Below are positions 26,340 to 34,061 of a stretch of 58,037 nucleotides of DNA, one piece after another (positions within the stretch are counted from its first letter, which is position 1; each line of letters starts with the position of its first letter). Origin of the DNA: Bacteroidales bacterium (GTDB taxonomy: Bacteria; Bacteroidota; Bacteroidia; Bacteroidales; UBA932). Below the pieces are notes generated by a model that did no database searches, was not told where the DNA came from, and was given only the letters and a program-made list of their open reading frames with translations. The stretch is from contig JAQXOE010000006.1 in the NCBI GenBank assembly GCA_029098505.1, positions 77,979 through 136,015 of the forward strand. The letters are read 5' to 3'. The position numbers and the translations under genes are program-made.

Positions 26340-26645
26340 TTATTTCAAGGACTTGAGTATCCTCGACAATTGATCGGTGCAGGAAGTTCCTCTTTCGTGG
26401 CAATCAACTCCCGCGAGCAGCTCGGCTATGCTCGAAGCATCCTTGCCCTCGACCAGACGGCCTATGGCCTGAAGATTTCCGTGACAGCCTCTCTGGTAAC
26501 GGAGCTTGTGCAGGCTTCCGTCAGGATGAAGTTCGAACTCAATGAGGGATGAACAGACAAGACCGCTGGGCATAGCAGCCACATATCTGATACCGTCCAC
26601 GGTCTGATCCCGGAGAATCTTGAAATCATTTCCTATTCCATTCAT
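26340..26645 (-). CDS. TSCPD domain-containing protein (TIGR03905 type)
   Basis: This 101-residue protein has the features of TIGR03905: an internal IEFELHPDGSLHKLRYQRGCHGNL-like segment, AIGRLVEGKD, CHERGTSCTDQLSRIL at the end. The TSCPD motif appears as TSCTDQL. The domain also occurs at the C-terminus of vitamin B12-dependent ribonucleotide reductases, where its conserved cysteines may bind a metal or act in redox. Function of the free protein is unknown. The ATG at 26645 lies 22 bases from a TAnnTTTG element. Confidence 0.8.
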   Translation of the reverse strand: MNGIGNDFKILRDQTVDGIRYVAAMPSGLVCSSLIEFELHPDGSLHKLRYQRGCHGNLQAIGRLVEGKDASSIAELLAGVDCHERGTSCTDQLSRILKSLK

Positions 26646-26667
26646 TGGCGTAATGCTTTGGTTTTTA

Positions 26668-26675
26668 CAAAAATA
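26668..26675 (-). promoter_or_regulatory. -7 promoter element for the TSCPD gene
   Basis: Reverse strand TATTTTTG matches TAnnTTTG, 22 bases before the ATG at 26645. Confidence 0.5.
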
Positions 26676-26721
26676 GCAAATCCGAAATGATTATTTTGCC
26701 TTTGAGGTGAATAAAACTAAA

Positions 26722-26747
26722 AAAAGCTCATCATCAGATGAGCTTTT
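26722..26747 (-). terminator. Intrinsic terminator of rng with the stop codon in the hairpin
   Basis: AAAAGCTCATC (26722-26732) and GATGAGCTTTT (26737-26747) form a perfect 11-bp stem with a 4-nt loop, followed on the reverse strand by a T-rich tract. The rng stop TGA (26734-26736) is in the loop, and the last codons form one arm. Confidence 0.88.
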
Positions 26748-28296
26748 CTCCTTTATCATTCGAAAATTCATATTGCAGAACTGCAAAGTCATTGTTTTCC
26801 GTGACTTTAACCTTGCATTTGTACTTTCTCCTCCACTTGGACAGGAATGAACTCAATCCGCGCGAAAGATAAGCTCCCAAAATTGGGCTCACAGTCAAAT
26901 TGACCATCTTCAAGCCTTTATCTGTAACCAGTTCGGACAAATCCCTCTCCACCTGCTCGTCGATTACTGCACTGGAATGGATTTTCCCGGTGCCGTGGCA
27001 CACTGGGCAGACTTCGGATGTGTCAATCTGGGTAGCCGGACGTATCCTCTGTCTGGTAATCTGCATCAGACCGAACTTGGTGAGAGGCAGCACATTGTGC
27101 TTGGCTCTATCCTTGTCCATAAGCTCCTGCATATATTTGAAGAGGTTGTTCCTGTGCTCTCCCGACGCCATGTCGATGAAGTCCACAATGACTATTCCTC
27201 CCATATCACGCAGGCGCAGCTGACGCGCAATCTCTTCCGCAGCAATACGGTTCACCTCATAGGTGTTTTCTTCCTGGTCGGTAGTCTTGGCACGTATTCC
27301 GCTATTCACGTCTATCACGTTCAAGGCTTCCGTTGTTTCGATGACAAGGTAGGTTCCCTGCTTCATCGGCACCACCTTTCCGAACGAGCCCTTGATCTGT
27401 CTGTTGACCTCAAAATGATCAAAAATCGGCTCCTTGCCCTGGTATAACTTCACTATCTTCTCCTGCTCAGGAGAAATCAGCGAGATATACTTCCTAGTCT
27501 CCTCGAAAACCTTCTCATCGTTGACATAAACATTTGTAAATGAGTCATTCAGAAGGTCCCTGAGTATGGTGGTGGTTTTGCTGTACTCTGAAAAGAGCAG
27601 TCCAATACCCTTGTTTTTGGCGAGACGCTGCCACGAACCCTCCCACTTTTCAATAAGGGAACGGAGTTCGGCCACAAGTATGGCAGCGGTCTTGCCCTCT
27701 GCCGCAGTGCGTATGATCGCTCCGTAATTCTTAGGGAGTATGCTCCTGACCAGGGTCTCGAGCCTCTTCTTTTCTTCCTTGGAAGAGATTTTCTGGGATA
27801 CGCTCACCTTCTCTGCGAAGGGAAGCAGTACAATATTACGTCCTGCCAATGAAATTTCCGCGGTCAGCCGGGAACCCTTGGTGGAAATCGGCTCCTTTAC
27901 TATCTGCGAGATGACCATCTGACCGACCTTCAGCACATCCTCTATGTGACCCTCCTTGGCAAGTATGGGTCCCAGAGTGATGTTGGAGAAGAGTCCCTTC
28001 AGGTCCGCATTGGGATTCGAGTTCTTTACAAACTGGTCAAAAGCTGTAAAGTACAATCCCAGGTCGAGATAGTGGATGAACGCTTCCTTGCTGTCTCCTA
28101 TATCGATGAATGCGGCATTGAGCGCCGGCATTATCTTCTTGACACGTCCGAGGAAGACGTCTCCCACCGAGAAGGTATGTCCCTGACTGGATTCCTTACT
28201 GTACTCAATAAGCCTATGGTTTTCCATCAAGGCAATATTGACTTCAGCCGAGCCTACATCGACCACGAGGTCTTTTTCATTTTTCTCGTTTTCCAT
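26734..28296 (-). CDS. rng: Ribonuclease E/G family protein
   Basis: The 520-residue protein has the RNase E/G layout. An S1 domain lies near the N-terminus (FSVGDVFLGRVKKIMPALNAAFIDIG in pieces, residues about 40-110). The catalytic DNase I-like core contains NVIDVNSG and GGIVIVDFIDM (metal-binding Asp residues), and the zinc link CPVCHGTGK follows. It lacks the long degradosome-scaffold tail of RNase E, so RNase G is the closer name. It processes rRNA and starts mRNA decay. Upstream are HU and a tiny ribosomal-type gene with a terminator between; downstream is a strong terminator. Confidence 0.93.
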   Translation of the reverse strand: MENEKNEKDLVVDVGSAEVNIALMENHRLIEYSKESSQGHTFSVGDVFLGRVKKIMPALNAAFIDIGDSKEAFIHYLDLGLYFTAFDQFVKNSNPNADLKGLFSNITLGPILAKEGHIEDVLKVGQMVISQIVKEPISTKGSRLTAEISLAGRNIVLLPFAEKVSVSQKISSKEEKKRLETLVRSILPKNYGAIIRTAAEGKTAAILVAELRSLIEKWEGSWQRLAKNKGIGLLFSEYSKTTTILRDLLNDSFTNVYVNDEKVFEETRKYISLISPEQEKIVKLYQGKEPIFDHFEVNRQIKGSFGKVVPMKQGTYLVIETTEALNVIDVNSGIRAKTTDQEENTYEVNRIAAEEIARQLRLRDMGGIVIVDFIDMASGEHRNNLFKYMQELMDKDRAKHNVLPLTKFGLMQITRQRIRPATQIDTSEVCPVCHGTGKIHSSAVIDEQVERDLSELVTDKGLKMVNLTVSPILGAYLSRGLSSFLSKWRRKYKCKVKVTENNDFAVLQYEFSNDKGEKLI

Positions 28297-28334
28297 CAGG
28301 AAATTTGATTTTAAAGAACGAATGTTGGTAAACT

Positions 28335-28367
28335 AAAAGGGGCTGACCCGTCCGGCCAGACCCTTTT
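28335..28367 (-). terminator. Terminator of the HU / small ribosomal protein transcript
   Basis: AAAAGGG (28335-28341) with CTG (28343-28345) pairs with CAG (28357-28359) and CCCTTTT (28361-28367). On the reverse strand the stem is followed by AGTTTACC, so the T-tract is short. It separates HU/bS22-like from rng. Confidence 0.6.
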
Positions 28368-28406
28368 CTTTTAGCAGAATGCTAAAATGGCAGACCAAGA
28401 AGCGTA

Positions 28407-28496
28407 TTACTTCTTCTTGTGTCTATTCTTGCGCAAACGCTTTTTACGCTTGTGCGTAGCCATCTTATGCCTCTTGTGCTTCTTTCCGTTTGGCAT
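28407..28496 (-). CDS. 29-residue basic ribosomal-type protein (AURKAIP1/COX24 domain, bS22/mS38-like)
   Basis: This is a very small gene: ATG at 28494-28496, 29 codons, TAA at 28407-28409. The peptide begins MPNGKKHKRHKMATHKRKKR and ends RKNRHKKK; 19 of 29 residues are Lys, Arg or His in dense clusters. Such AURKAIP1/COX24-domain peptides occur throughout Bacteroidota next to HU or RNase G genes. Their relatives are mitochondrial ribosomal protein mS38 and mycobacterial bS22, which sit on the decoding side of the small subunit. A ribosomal role here is inferred from that family. It is 19 bases downstream of HU with no terminator between, so HU and this gene share a transcript. Confidence 0.8.
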   Translation of the reverse strand: MPNGKKHKRHKMATHKRKKRLRKNRHKKK

Positions 28497-28515
28497 AATT
28501 CTAAAATATTAAAAA

Positions 28516-28794
28516 TTAATTCTCCTTGACTGATGCAACAAATACCTTTGCAGGCTTGAATGCCGGGATATCGTGTGCAGGAATAGTCATAGTGGTCTTC
28601 TGGGTGATATTCCTGGCGGCCTTCTCAGCCCTGTGCTTGATAATGAAGCTGCCGAATCCGCGAAGATAAACAGGGTTGCCCTTTGCAAGAGAGTCCTTGA
28701 TGCACTCCATGAATGACTCGATGACCTTCTGGATCTCGGTCTTATCCATACCTGTCTGCTTTGCAACTTCGTTTACGATTTCTGCTTTAGTCAT
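28516..28794 (-). CDS. hup: HU family DNA-binding protein
   Basis: This 92-residue protein has the HU/IHF pattern: MTKAEIVNEVAKQTGMDK at the start, VYLRGFGSFIIKHR in the beta-saddle, RNITQKTTMTIPA along the DNA-binding arm and PAFKPAKVF at the end. It bends and compacts DNA as a dimer. It lies upstream of the 29-residue ribosomal-type gene and has a TAnnTTTG element at 28841-28848. Confidence 0.94.
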   Translation of the reverse strand: MTKAEIVNEVAKQTGMDKTEIQKVIESFMECIKDSLAKGNPVYLRGFGSFIIKHRAEKAARNITQKTTMTIPAHDIPAFKPAKVFVASVKEN

Positions 28795-28840
28795 AACGTT
28801 TATCTGATTTTGATTTTCAAATTATATTCGAAATGGACTG

Positions 28841-28848
28841 CAAAATTA
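28841..28848 (-). promoter_or_regulatory. -7 promoter element for HU
   Basis: Reverse strand TAATTTTG matches TAnnTTTG, 46 bases before the HU ATG at 28794. Confidence 0.5.
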
Positions 28849-28984
28849 GACTTATTTTTTTAATAATCAAAATCATATCGAAAAAATCGCAAGCCGCTTT
28901 TTTCACACCTTATAAAGAAAATGGTGACAGTTTAGTCAATGGCACAGAGATTGACTATATTTACAGCCGCGGAATCAGCATCGC

Positions 28985-29006
28985 GTCTGCTGACAAATTG
29001 GCAGAC
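28985..29006. promoter_or_regulatory. Inverted repeat upstream of lon, possible operator
   Basis: GTCTGC (28985-28990) and GCAGAC (29001-29006) are a perfect 6-bp inverted repeat with 10 bases between, containing TGACA-N3-TGGCA. A related half-site with GTCA and TGGCACAGAG lies at 28935-28949. The position before a protease gene suggests stress control; no regulator is known to me for it. Confidence 0.35.
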
Positions 29007-29049
29007 AGAGCGTGCCGTCCCGAAACTTGACAACACCGACTATAGAAAT

Positions 29050-31458
29050 ATGATGGACAACAAAACAAATACAGCCTTTTTCATCCCCGGAGGAGCGGAA
29101 GTGAACATCATTCCCGTAATGCAGGGCGATGGCACATTGAAATTCAACGAAGCGGAGCTCCCGGACACTCTGCCCATCCTGACACTCAGGAATGCGGTAA
29201 TCTTCCCGGGGACCGTCTATCCTGTCACCATTGGTCGTGAGAAATCCATACGCATAATCAAGGATGCCGAGAAGGACAATCTCTTCATCGGTGCAGTTCC
29301 ACAGATGGATGTAAACGTGGAAGACCCCCAGCTACAGGACCTCAGCCAATACGGCACACTCGTCAGGATAATCCGCACGCTCGAGATGCCTGACGGCACC
29401 ATCACTGCCATACTCCAGGGCTTCAAGCGCCTCTCCGTTGACGGAATAGTCTGCTATGACCCTTATATCAAGGCCAGAGTACACTATCTTGACGACCTTA
29501 TGGTCAACGAGAAGGCTCCTGACAACAGGATGATTATGGAATCCCTCAAGGAGAAGGCCACAACCATACTCAAGTCCACCCCTTTCGGTTCGAAGGAGAC
29601 CATATCCGCACTCAAGGGCATCGATGATTTCCAGTTCCTCGTGAACTTCATTGCCACATCCATAGAGGTGGACAATTTCACTGACAAGGTCGATCTCCTT
29701 CAATACGACGATATGCGTGTCCGTGCGATGAAGCTCCTCACCGTTCTCGACATTCAGGTCCAGTTCCTCAAGATAAAGCAGGAAATCAATCAGAAGGTCA
29801 AGGGTGAAATCGACCAGCAGCAGCGTGAGTACTTCCTCAACAACCAGCTCAGAACCATTCAGGAGGAGCTCGGAATGGATGAAAGCGGCGACTTCGACAA
29901 ACTTCGCCAGAAGGCGGACACCAAGAAGTGGTCGAAGGAGGTCCGCGAAATCTTCGACAAGGAGTTGATGAAGCTCGAAAGGTACAATCCGAGCTCACCG
30001 GACTACAGCATACAATACAATTACCTTCAGTTTATGGTCGACCTGCCTTGGGGAGTGAATTCCAAGGACAATCTCGACCTGAAACACGCCCAGAAGGTAC
30101 TCGACGAGGACCACTACGGTCTCGACAATGTCAAGGAAAGAATAATCGAGTATCTCGCGGTACTGAAGCTGAAGGGCAATATGAAATCTCCTATACTCTG
30201 CCTTTACGGCCCTCCGGGAGTCGGAAAGACCAGTCTCGGCAAGTCCATTGCCAAGGCTCTCGGAAGAAAGTACGTGCGCATAGCCCTGGGAGGTATGCAC
30301 GATGAGGCCGAGATCAGAGGTCACAGGAAGACCTACATAGGCGCGCTTCCAGGACGTATCCTTAACGGCATCAACCGCGCCGGCACATCCAACCCAGTAA
30401 TAGTGCTCGACGAGATCGACAAACTCTCCAGCGACTTCAAGGGAGACCCTTCGTCAGCCCTGCTAGAAGTGCTTGACCCTGAGCAGAATTCGACCTTCCA
30501 CGACAATTATCTGGACGTGGACTTCGATCTCTCCAACGTTCTCTTCATCACCACTGCCAATACAACCTCGACCATACAGTCAGCCCTGCTCGACCGTATG
30601 GAGCTGATCAACGTCAGCGGCTATCTTGCCGAGGAAAAGGCTGAAATAGCGAAGCGCTACCTCCTGCCGAAGCAGCTCGAGGAGCACGGAATCGGCAAAA
30701 AGGAGCTCCGCATCGACAAGAGTGCCATTGCCCAGATTGTTGACAATTATACGAGAGAGTCGGGCGTGCGAGGTCTTGAGAAGCAGATTGCCAAAATCGC
30801 CCGCGTCACCGCCAAGAAGATTGCCCTCGGAGAGGATTATCCGAGCGTCATCAAGACTCAGCACCTGAAGGAGTACCTCGGTCTGCCGACCAATTTCCAC
30901 GATGTGCAGAAGGGCAATGAAGCTCCGGGAGTGGTTACCGGTCTTGCCTGGACTGCTATGGGAGGAGAGATACTCTTCGTGGAAAGCCAGGTCAGCAGCG
31001 GCAAGGGCGCATTGACAATGACGGGCAATCTCGGCGATGTGATGAAGGAGTCTGCGACCATTGCCTACCAGTACATCAAGGCGCATCCGGAGCTGGCGAA
31101 GATGAGTCCTGAAGAATTCGGGGGCAAGGACTTGCACGTGCACGTGCCTGAAGGAGCCGTTCCGAAGGACGGTCCGTCTGCCGGCATCACTATGGTCAGC
31201 TCGATGGTATCAGCCCTCAGGGGCGAGAAGATCAAGTCCGGAATTGCGATGACAGGCGAAATGACACTGCGCGGACGCGTGCTTCCTGTAGGTGGAATAA
31301 AGGAGAAGATACTCGCTGCCAAACGTGCCGGAATCAGCACGATAGTCATATGCGAGGAGAACAGGAAAGACATTGAGGACATCAAGGAGATTTATGTCAA
31401 AGGTCTTGAGTTCATATATGTCAACAGCATTTCTGACGTCATTGACAATATCTTCTGA
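29050..31458 (+). CDS. lon: ATP-dependent protease Lon
   Basis: With the start at ATG 29050 (a second ATG follows at 29053) the protein has 802 residues. It contains the N-terminal substrate-binding domain (LPILTLRNAVIFPGTVYPVTI), AAA+ Walker A YGPPGVGKTS and Walker B VIVLDEIDK. The protease domain has the catalytic Ser in PKDGPSAGITM and the Lys in GGIKEKILAAKRAG. Upstream in-frame residues to 28939 are not Lon-like and contain a possible operator, so they are left out. Lon degrades misfolded and regulatory proteins. Its stop overlaps the ung start by one base. Confidence 0.95.
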   Translation: MMDNKTNTAFFIPGGAEVNIIPVMQGDGTLKFNEAELPDTLPILTLRNAVIFPGTVYPVTIGREKSIRIIKDAEKDNLFIGAVPQMDVNVEDPQLQDLSQYGTLVRIIRTLEMPDGTITAILQGFKRLSVDGIVCYDPYIKARVHYLDDLMVNEKAPDNRMIMESLKEKATTILKSTPFGSKETISALKGIDDFQFLVNFIATSIEVDNFTDKVDLLQYDDMRVRAMKLLTVLDIQVQFLKIKQEINQKVKGEIDQQQREYFLNNQLRTIQEELGMDESGDFDKLRQKADTKKWSKEVREIFDKELMKLERYNPSSPDYSIQYNYLQFMVDLPWGVNSKDNLDLKHAQKVLDEDHYGLDNVKERIIEYLAVLKLKGNMKSPILCLYGPPGVGKTSLGKSIAKALGRKYVRIALGGMHDEAEIRGHRKTYIGALPGRILNGINRAGTSNPVIVLDEIDKLSSDFKGDPSSALLEVLDPEQNSTFHDNYLDVDFDLSNVLFITTANTTSTIQSALLDRMELINVSGYLAEEKAEIAKRYLLPKQLEEHGIGKKELRIDKSAIAQIVDNYTRESGVRGLEKQIAKIARVTAKKIALGEDYPSVIKTQHLKEYLGLPTNFHDVQKGNEAPGVVTGLAWTAMGGEILFVESQVSSGKGALTMTGNLGDVMKESATIAYQYIKAHPELAKMSPEEFGGKDLHVHVPEGAVPKDGPSAGITMVSSMVSALRGEKIKSGIAMTGEMTLRGRVLPVGGIKEKILAAKRAGISTIVICEENRKDIEDIKEIYVKGLEFIYVNSISDVIDNIF

Positions 31459-32126
31459 TGGACGTAAAGATAGAACAGAGTTGGAAGCAAGCCCTGCAAA
31501 GAGAGTTCGATGAACCCTACTTTGCGGAGCTTGTCCGTTTTTTGCACGGCGAGAAAGCTGCCGGTAAGATAATTTATCCTCCGGGAAGTATGATTTTCAA
31601 GGCCTTCGACTTGACCCCTCTGGACCAAGTGAAGGTCGTAATCCTCGGTCAGGACCCTTATCACGGAGCCGGGCAGGCTATGGGTCTGTCATTCTCCGTT
31701 CCCGACGGCATACCTGCCCCGCCTTCACTCAAGAACATCTTCAAGGAAATAGAGTCCGAGCTCGGCATCAGGATGAGCGGCAGGCCTAATCTGGAGAGCT
31801 GGGCGAAGCAGGGAGTGCTGCTCCTCAACTCCGTCCTCACCGTTGAGGCCTCAAAACCCACCTCTCACGGCAATATAGGCTGGCAGAGATTCACCGATGC
31901 CGTAATCCGCTGTATCAGTGACAATTGCGAAGGCATAATCTTCCTCCTTTGGGGCAATTACGCCAAATCCAAACGCGAGCTCATCGACAGTTCGCGCCAT
32001 TATATACTGGAGGCCGCCCACCCTTCTCCACTTGCGAGAGGAGCATTTTTCGGCTGCGGCCATTTCTCTAAAACCAACAGAATACTCAGCCGGGAAGGAA
32101 AGACTCCCATCAATTGGCAGATATGA
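31458..32126 (+). CDS. ung: Uracil-DNA glycosylase
   Basis: The 222-residue protein is a family 1 UDG with the water-activating motif ILGQDPYHGAGQAMGLSFSVP in pieces (catalytic Asp in GQDPYHG), the segment LLLNSVLTVE, and the leucine/His loop AAHPSPLARGAF. It removes uracil from DNA in base excision repair. Its ATG shares one base with the lon stop, and its stop overlaps the coaD start (ATGA), so lon-ung-coaD are translationally coupled. Confidence 0.96.
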   Translation: MDVKIEQSWKQALQREFDEPYFAELVRFLHGEKAAGKIIYPPGSMIFKAFDLTPLDQVKVVILGQDPYHGAGQAMGLSFSVPDGIPAPPSLKNIFKEIESELGIRMSGRPNLESWAKQGVLLLNSVLTVEASKPTSHGNIGWQRFTDAVIRCISDNCEGIIFLLWGNYAKSKRELIDSSRHYILEAAHPSPLARGAFFGCGHFSKTNRILSREGKTPINWQI

Positions 32127-32593
32127 AAAAGACTGCATTATTCCCCGGATCCTTCGATCCATTCACAGCAGGACACCTGAACATCCTGAAAAGAGCATTG
32201 ACAATGTTCGACGAAGTGGTAATCGCCGTCGGCATCAACCAGGACAAGCGCGGCTTCTTCAATATGGACGAGAGGATGGACATAATCGCCCAGGCCACCA
32301 AGGGAATTGAGGGCATACGCATCATCAAGTACAACAATCTCACCATCGACACCTGCCACGAATTCGGCATACACCATATAGTGAGGGGCGTACGCAATAT
32401 GCTTGATTTCGAGAATGAAAGGGCAATAGCCGATGCGAACAGAAGGCTGGCGCCCGATGTTGAAACTATAATCATCCCAACCGCACAGGAATTCGCGCAC
32501 ATTTCATCTTCAGCGGTACGCGACCTGCTGCAGCATAACGGAGATACCAGCCTCTTCCTCCCGGAAGGAGTCAAACTGCCTGAACACCAATAG
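32123..32593 (+). CDS. coaD: Phosphopantetheine adenylyltransferase
   Basis: The 156-residue protein has the nucleotidyltransferase motifs ALFPGSFDPFTAGHLNI (HxGH-type) and ISSSAVRDLL (ISSTxxR-type), with VRGVRNMLDFENE between. It adds AMP to 4'-phosphopantetheine in coenzyme A synthesis. ATG 32123 overlaps the ung stop by four bases and is preferred over a TTG three codons earlier. The gene run continues with the thioredoxin-like gene one base after its stop. Confidence 0.95.
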   Translation: MKKTALFPGSFDPFTAGHLNILKRALTMFDEVVIAVGINQDKRGFFNMDERMDIIAQATKGIEGIRIIKYNNLTIDTCHEFGIHHIVRGVRNMLDFENERAIADANRRLAPDVETIIIPTAQEFAHISSSAVRDLLQHNGDTSLFLPEGVKLPEHQ

Positions 32594-32594
32594 A

Positions 32595-34061
32595 ATGCAC
32601 CGGCTCTTGAGCAGAATATTGACAGCACTGACAGTACTCTTCACTCTGTCAGCACCTCTCCGTGCCCAACAGCTTGACTCTTCAAAGGCTGCCGCAATGG
32701 ATGCAAAGCTCGAAGAGTACTTCAGGGCCATAGAACTTCTTCCCCTCGAAGACAAGATGGCTGAATGCGACTTCCTGGTGGAGAGCTGTGGGGACTCGCT
32801 TCTGCGAAATCACGTCGCGACCTACATCTATCAGCATTACAGCAACCCAAGGATAATGGGAGAAGAAGCTGTAGCCATCCATATGGTGGACAAGTGGTTC
32901 GAGAGCGGCAAGGTCAGATTGAACAGCGATTTCGAGCTTCTCAGCGCGAGAATGTTCGCACAGTTCAACCGCAATTCCCTGCTCGGAATGAAGGCTCCCG
33001 CGCTGACTATGGAAGATCCGGAGGGTCAGAGCGTCACCCTTCCAACCGAAGGCAGGGCCAGTGTCATCTACTTCTACGATGTCAGCTGCGCCAAATGCAA
33101 GCTTACCACCATTATGCTCAGGCAAATCCTTGAGAGCATTGACTTTCCCCTTGATTTCTATGCAGTATATACAGGCGTAAATCACGATGAATGGGACAGT
33201 TACAGAAATGAAAGATGGGCTCTGAAGACGAAGGCAGTGAACATTCATCACCTCTGGGACCCTGAAATCGACTCCAATTACCAGATGGAATACGGAGTGC
33301 TCGAGACGCCACAGATGATACTGGTCGATAAGGACGGGCTCATTATCGGGCGCAAGCTCGACGCGGACGCATTGTCCCGCCTCCTGGAGACCATCAGGCC
33401 CTACGACTACGGCGCAGGAGAGACTCTCTCCCTTTACAAGATGCTCTTCGAAGAGGATGTGACCGATGCGGAGGCAATACTCAATGCCGCGGCCTATATC
33501 AAGAATCTCGCGCTCGAGAGAAAGGACAGCGTGCTCTGCAAGCATATGCTCGGAGACCTTTTCTACTATCTGTCCGATTCTCAAGGAGAAGAGTACAAGA
33601 AGGCCCTCCTGCCTTTCATAGAGCAATATATCGAAGGAGATCCTGCCCTATGGTCTGATGCTGAGGATGTTGCAGCCATAATTGGACCGGCGCAGATGGA
33701 AAAGGAACTGCTCTCAAGGGCTCCCATAGGCTCACGCATCGCTACCCTGAGGATTACGGGACGGCTGAAGACAGTACGCAATGCCGGGCAGCCTCTTGAT
33801 GAGATAAAGCCGCGGAAGATCAGGCTGAGGGCTTTGAAGGGTTCACCTGGATGGATAGTTTTCCATAGTCCGGGCTGTTCGTCCTGTGCCGAAGTGGCAG
33901 AAGCGGCAGCATCCATTTTGAAAGAAAGCCCGGATGCCAAATTCCTTTTTGTCGAGCCGGACAAGAAGTTGCTGGACCAGTTCGACCTATCAGTCCTGCC
34001 TCATATCATTGAAGTGGACAAGAGGGGTTATATCACGAGGAAATATTTGACTCTGAAATAA
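32595..34061 (+). CDS. Periplasmic thioredoxin-like protein with two CxxC domains
   Basis: The 488-residue protein has a signal peptide (cleavage near LRAQ, residue 25). After a helical DUF-type N-terminal region (about 26-125), a TlpA/AhpC-like thioredoxin domain (130-270) carries Cys165-x-x-Cys168 in DVSCAKC and a TPQMILVDKDG cis-proline segment. A second short thioredoxin-like domain at the end carries Cys428-x-x-Cys431 in SPGCSSC and a LPHIIEVD segment. It probably handles disulfide exchange or reduction in the periplasm. It is last in the lon-ung-coaD run, and its stop abuts that of the reverse RluA-family gene. Confidence 0.82.
   Translation: MHRLLSRILTALTVLFTLSAPLRAQQLDSSKAAAMDAKLEEYFRAIELLPLEDKMAECDFLVESCGDSLLRNHVATYIYQHYSNPRIMGEEAVAIHMVDKWFESGKVRLNSDFELLSARMFAQFNRNSLLGMKAPALTMEDPEGQSVTLPTEGRASVIYFYDVSCAKCKLTTIMLRQILESIDFPLDFYAVYTGVNHDEWDSYRNERWALKTKAVNIHHLWDPEIDSNYQMEYGVLETPQMILVDKDGLIIGRKLDADALSRLLETIRPYDYGAGETLSLYKMLFEEDVTDAEAILNAAAYIKNLALERKDSVLCKHMLGDLFYYLSDSQGEEYKKALLPFIEQYIEGDPALWSDAEDVAAIIGPAQMEKELLSRAPIGSRIATLRITGRLKTVRNAGQPLDEIKPRKIRLRALKGSPGWIVFHSPGCSSCAEVAEAAASILKESPDAKFLFVEPDKKLLDQFDLSVLPHIIEVDKRGYITRKYLTLK

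Noticed and set aside
26302..26403. N-terminal extension of the small ribbon-helix-helix-like protein
   Set aside because: It would overlap the TSCPD gene on the same strand and adds a sequence without similarity to the Lys-rich start at 26301.
28999..29017. Possible sigma-54 promoter (TGGCA ... GTGCC) before lon
   Set aside because: The spacing between GG and GC elements is not the required ten bases.
32682..33626. Long reverse frame of 314 codons
   Set aside because: It is antisense to the thioredoxin-like gene, which has a signal peptide and two CxxC motifs; the reverse frame shows no known pattern.
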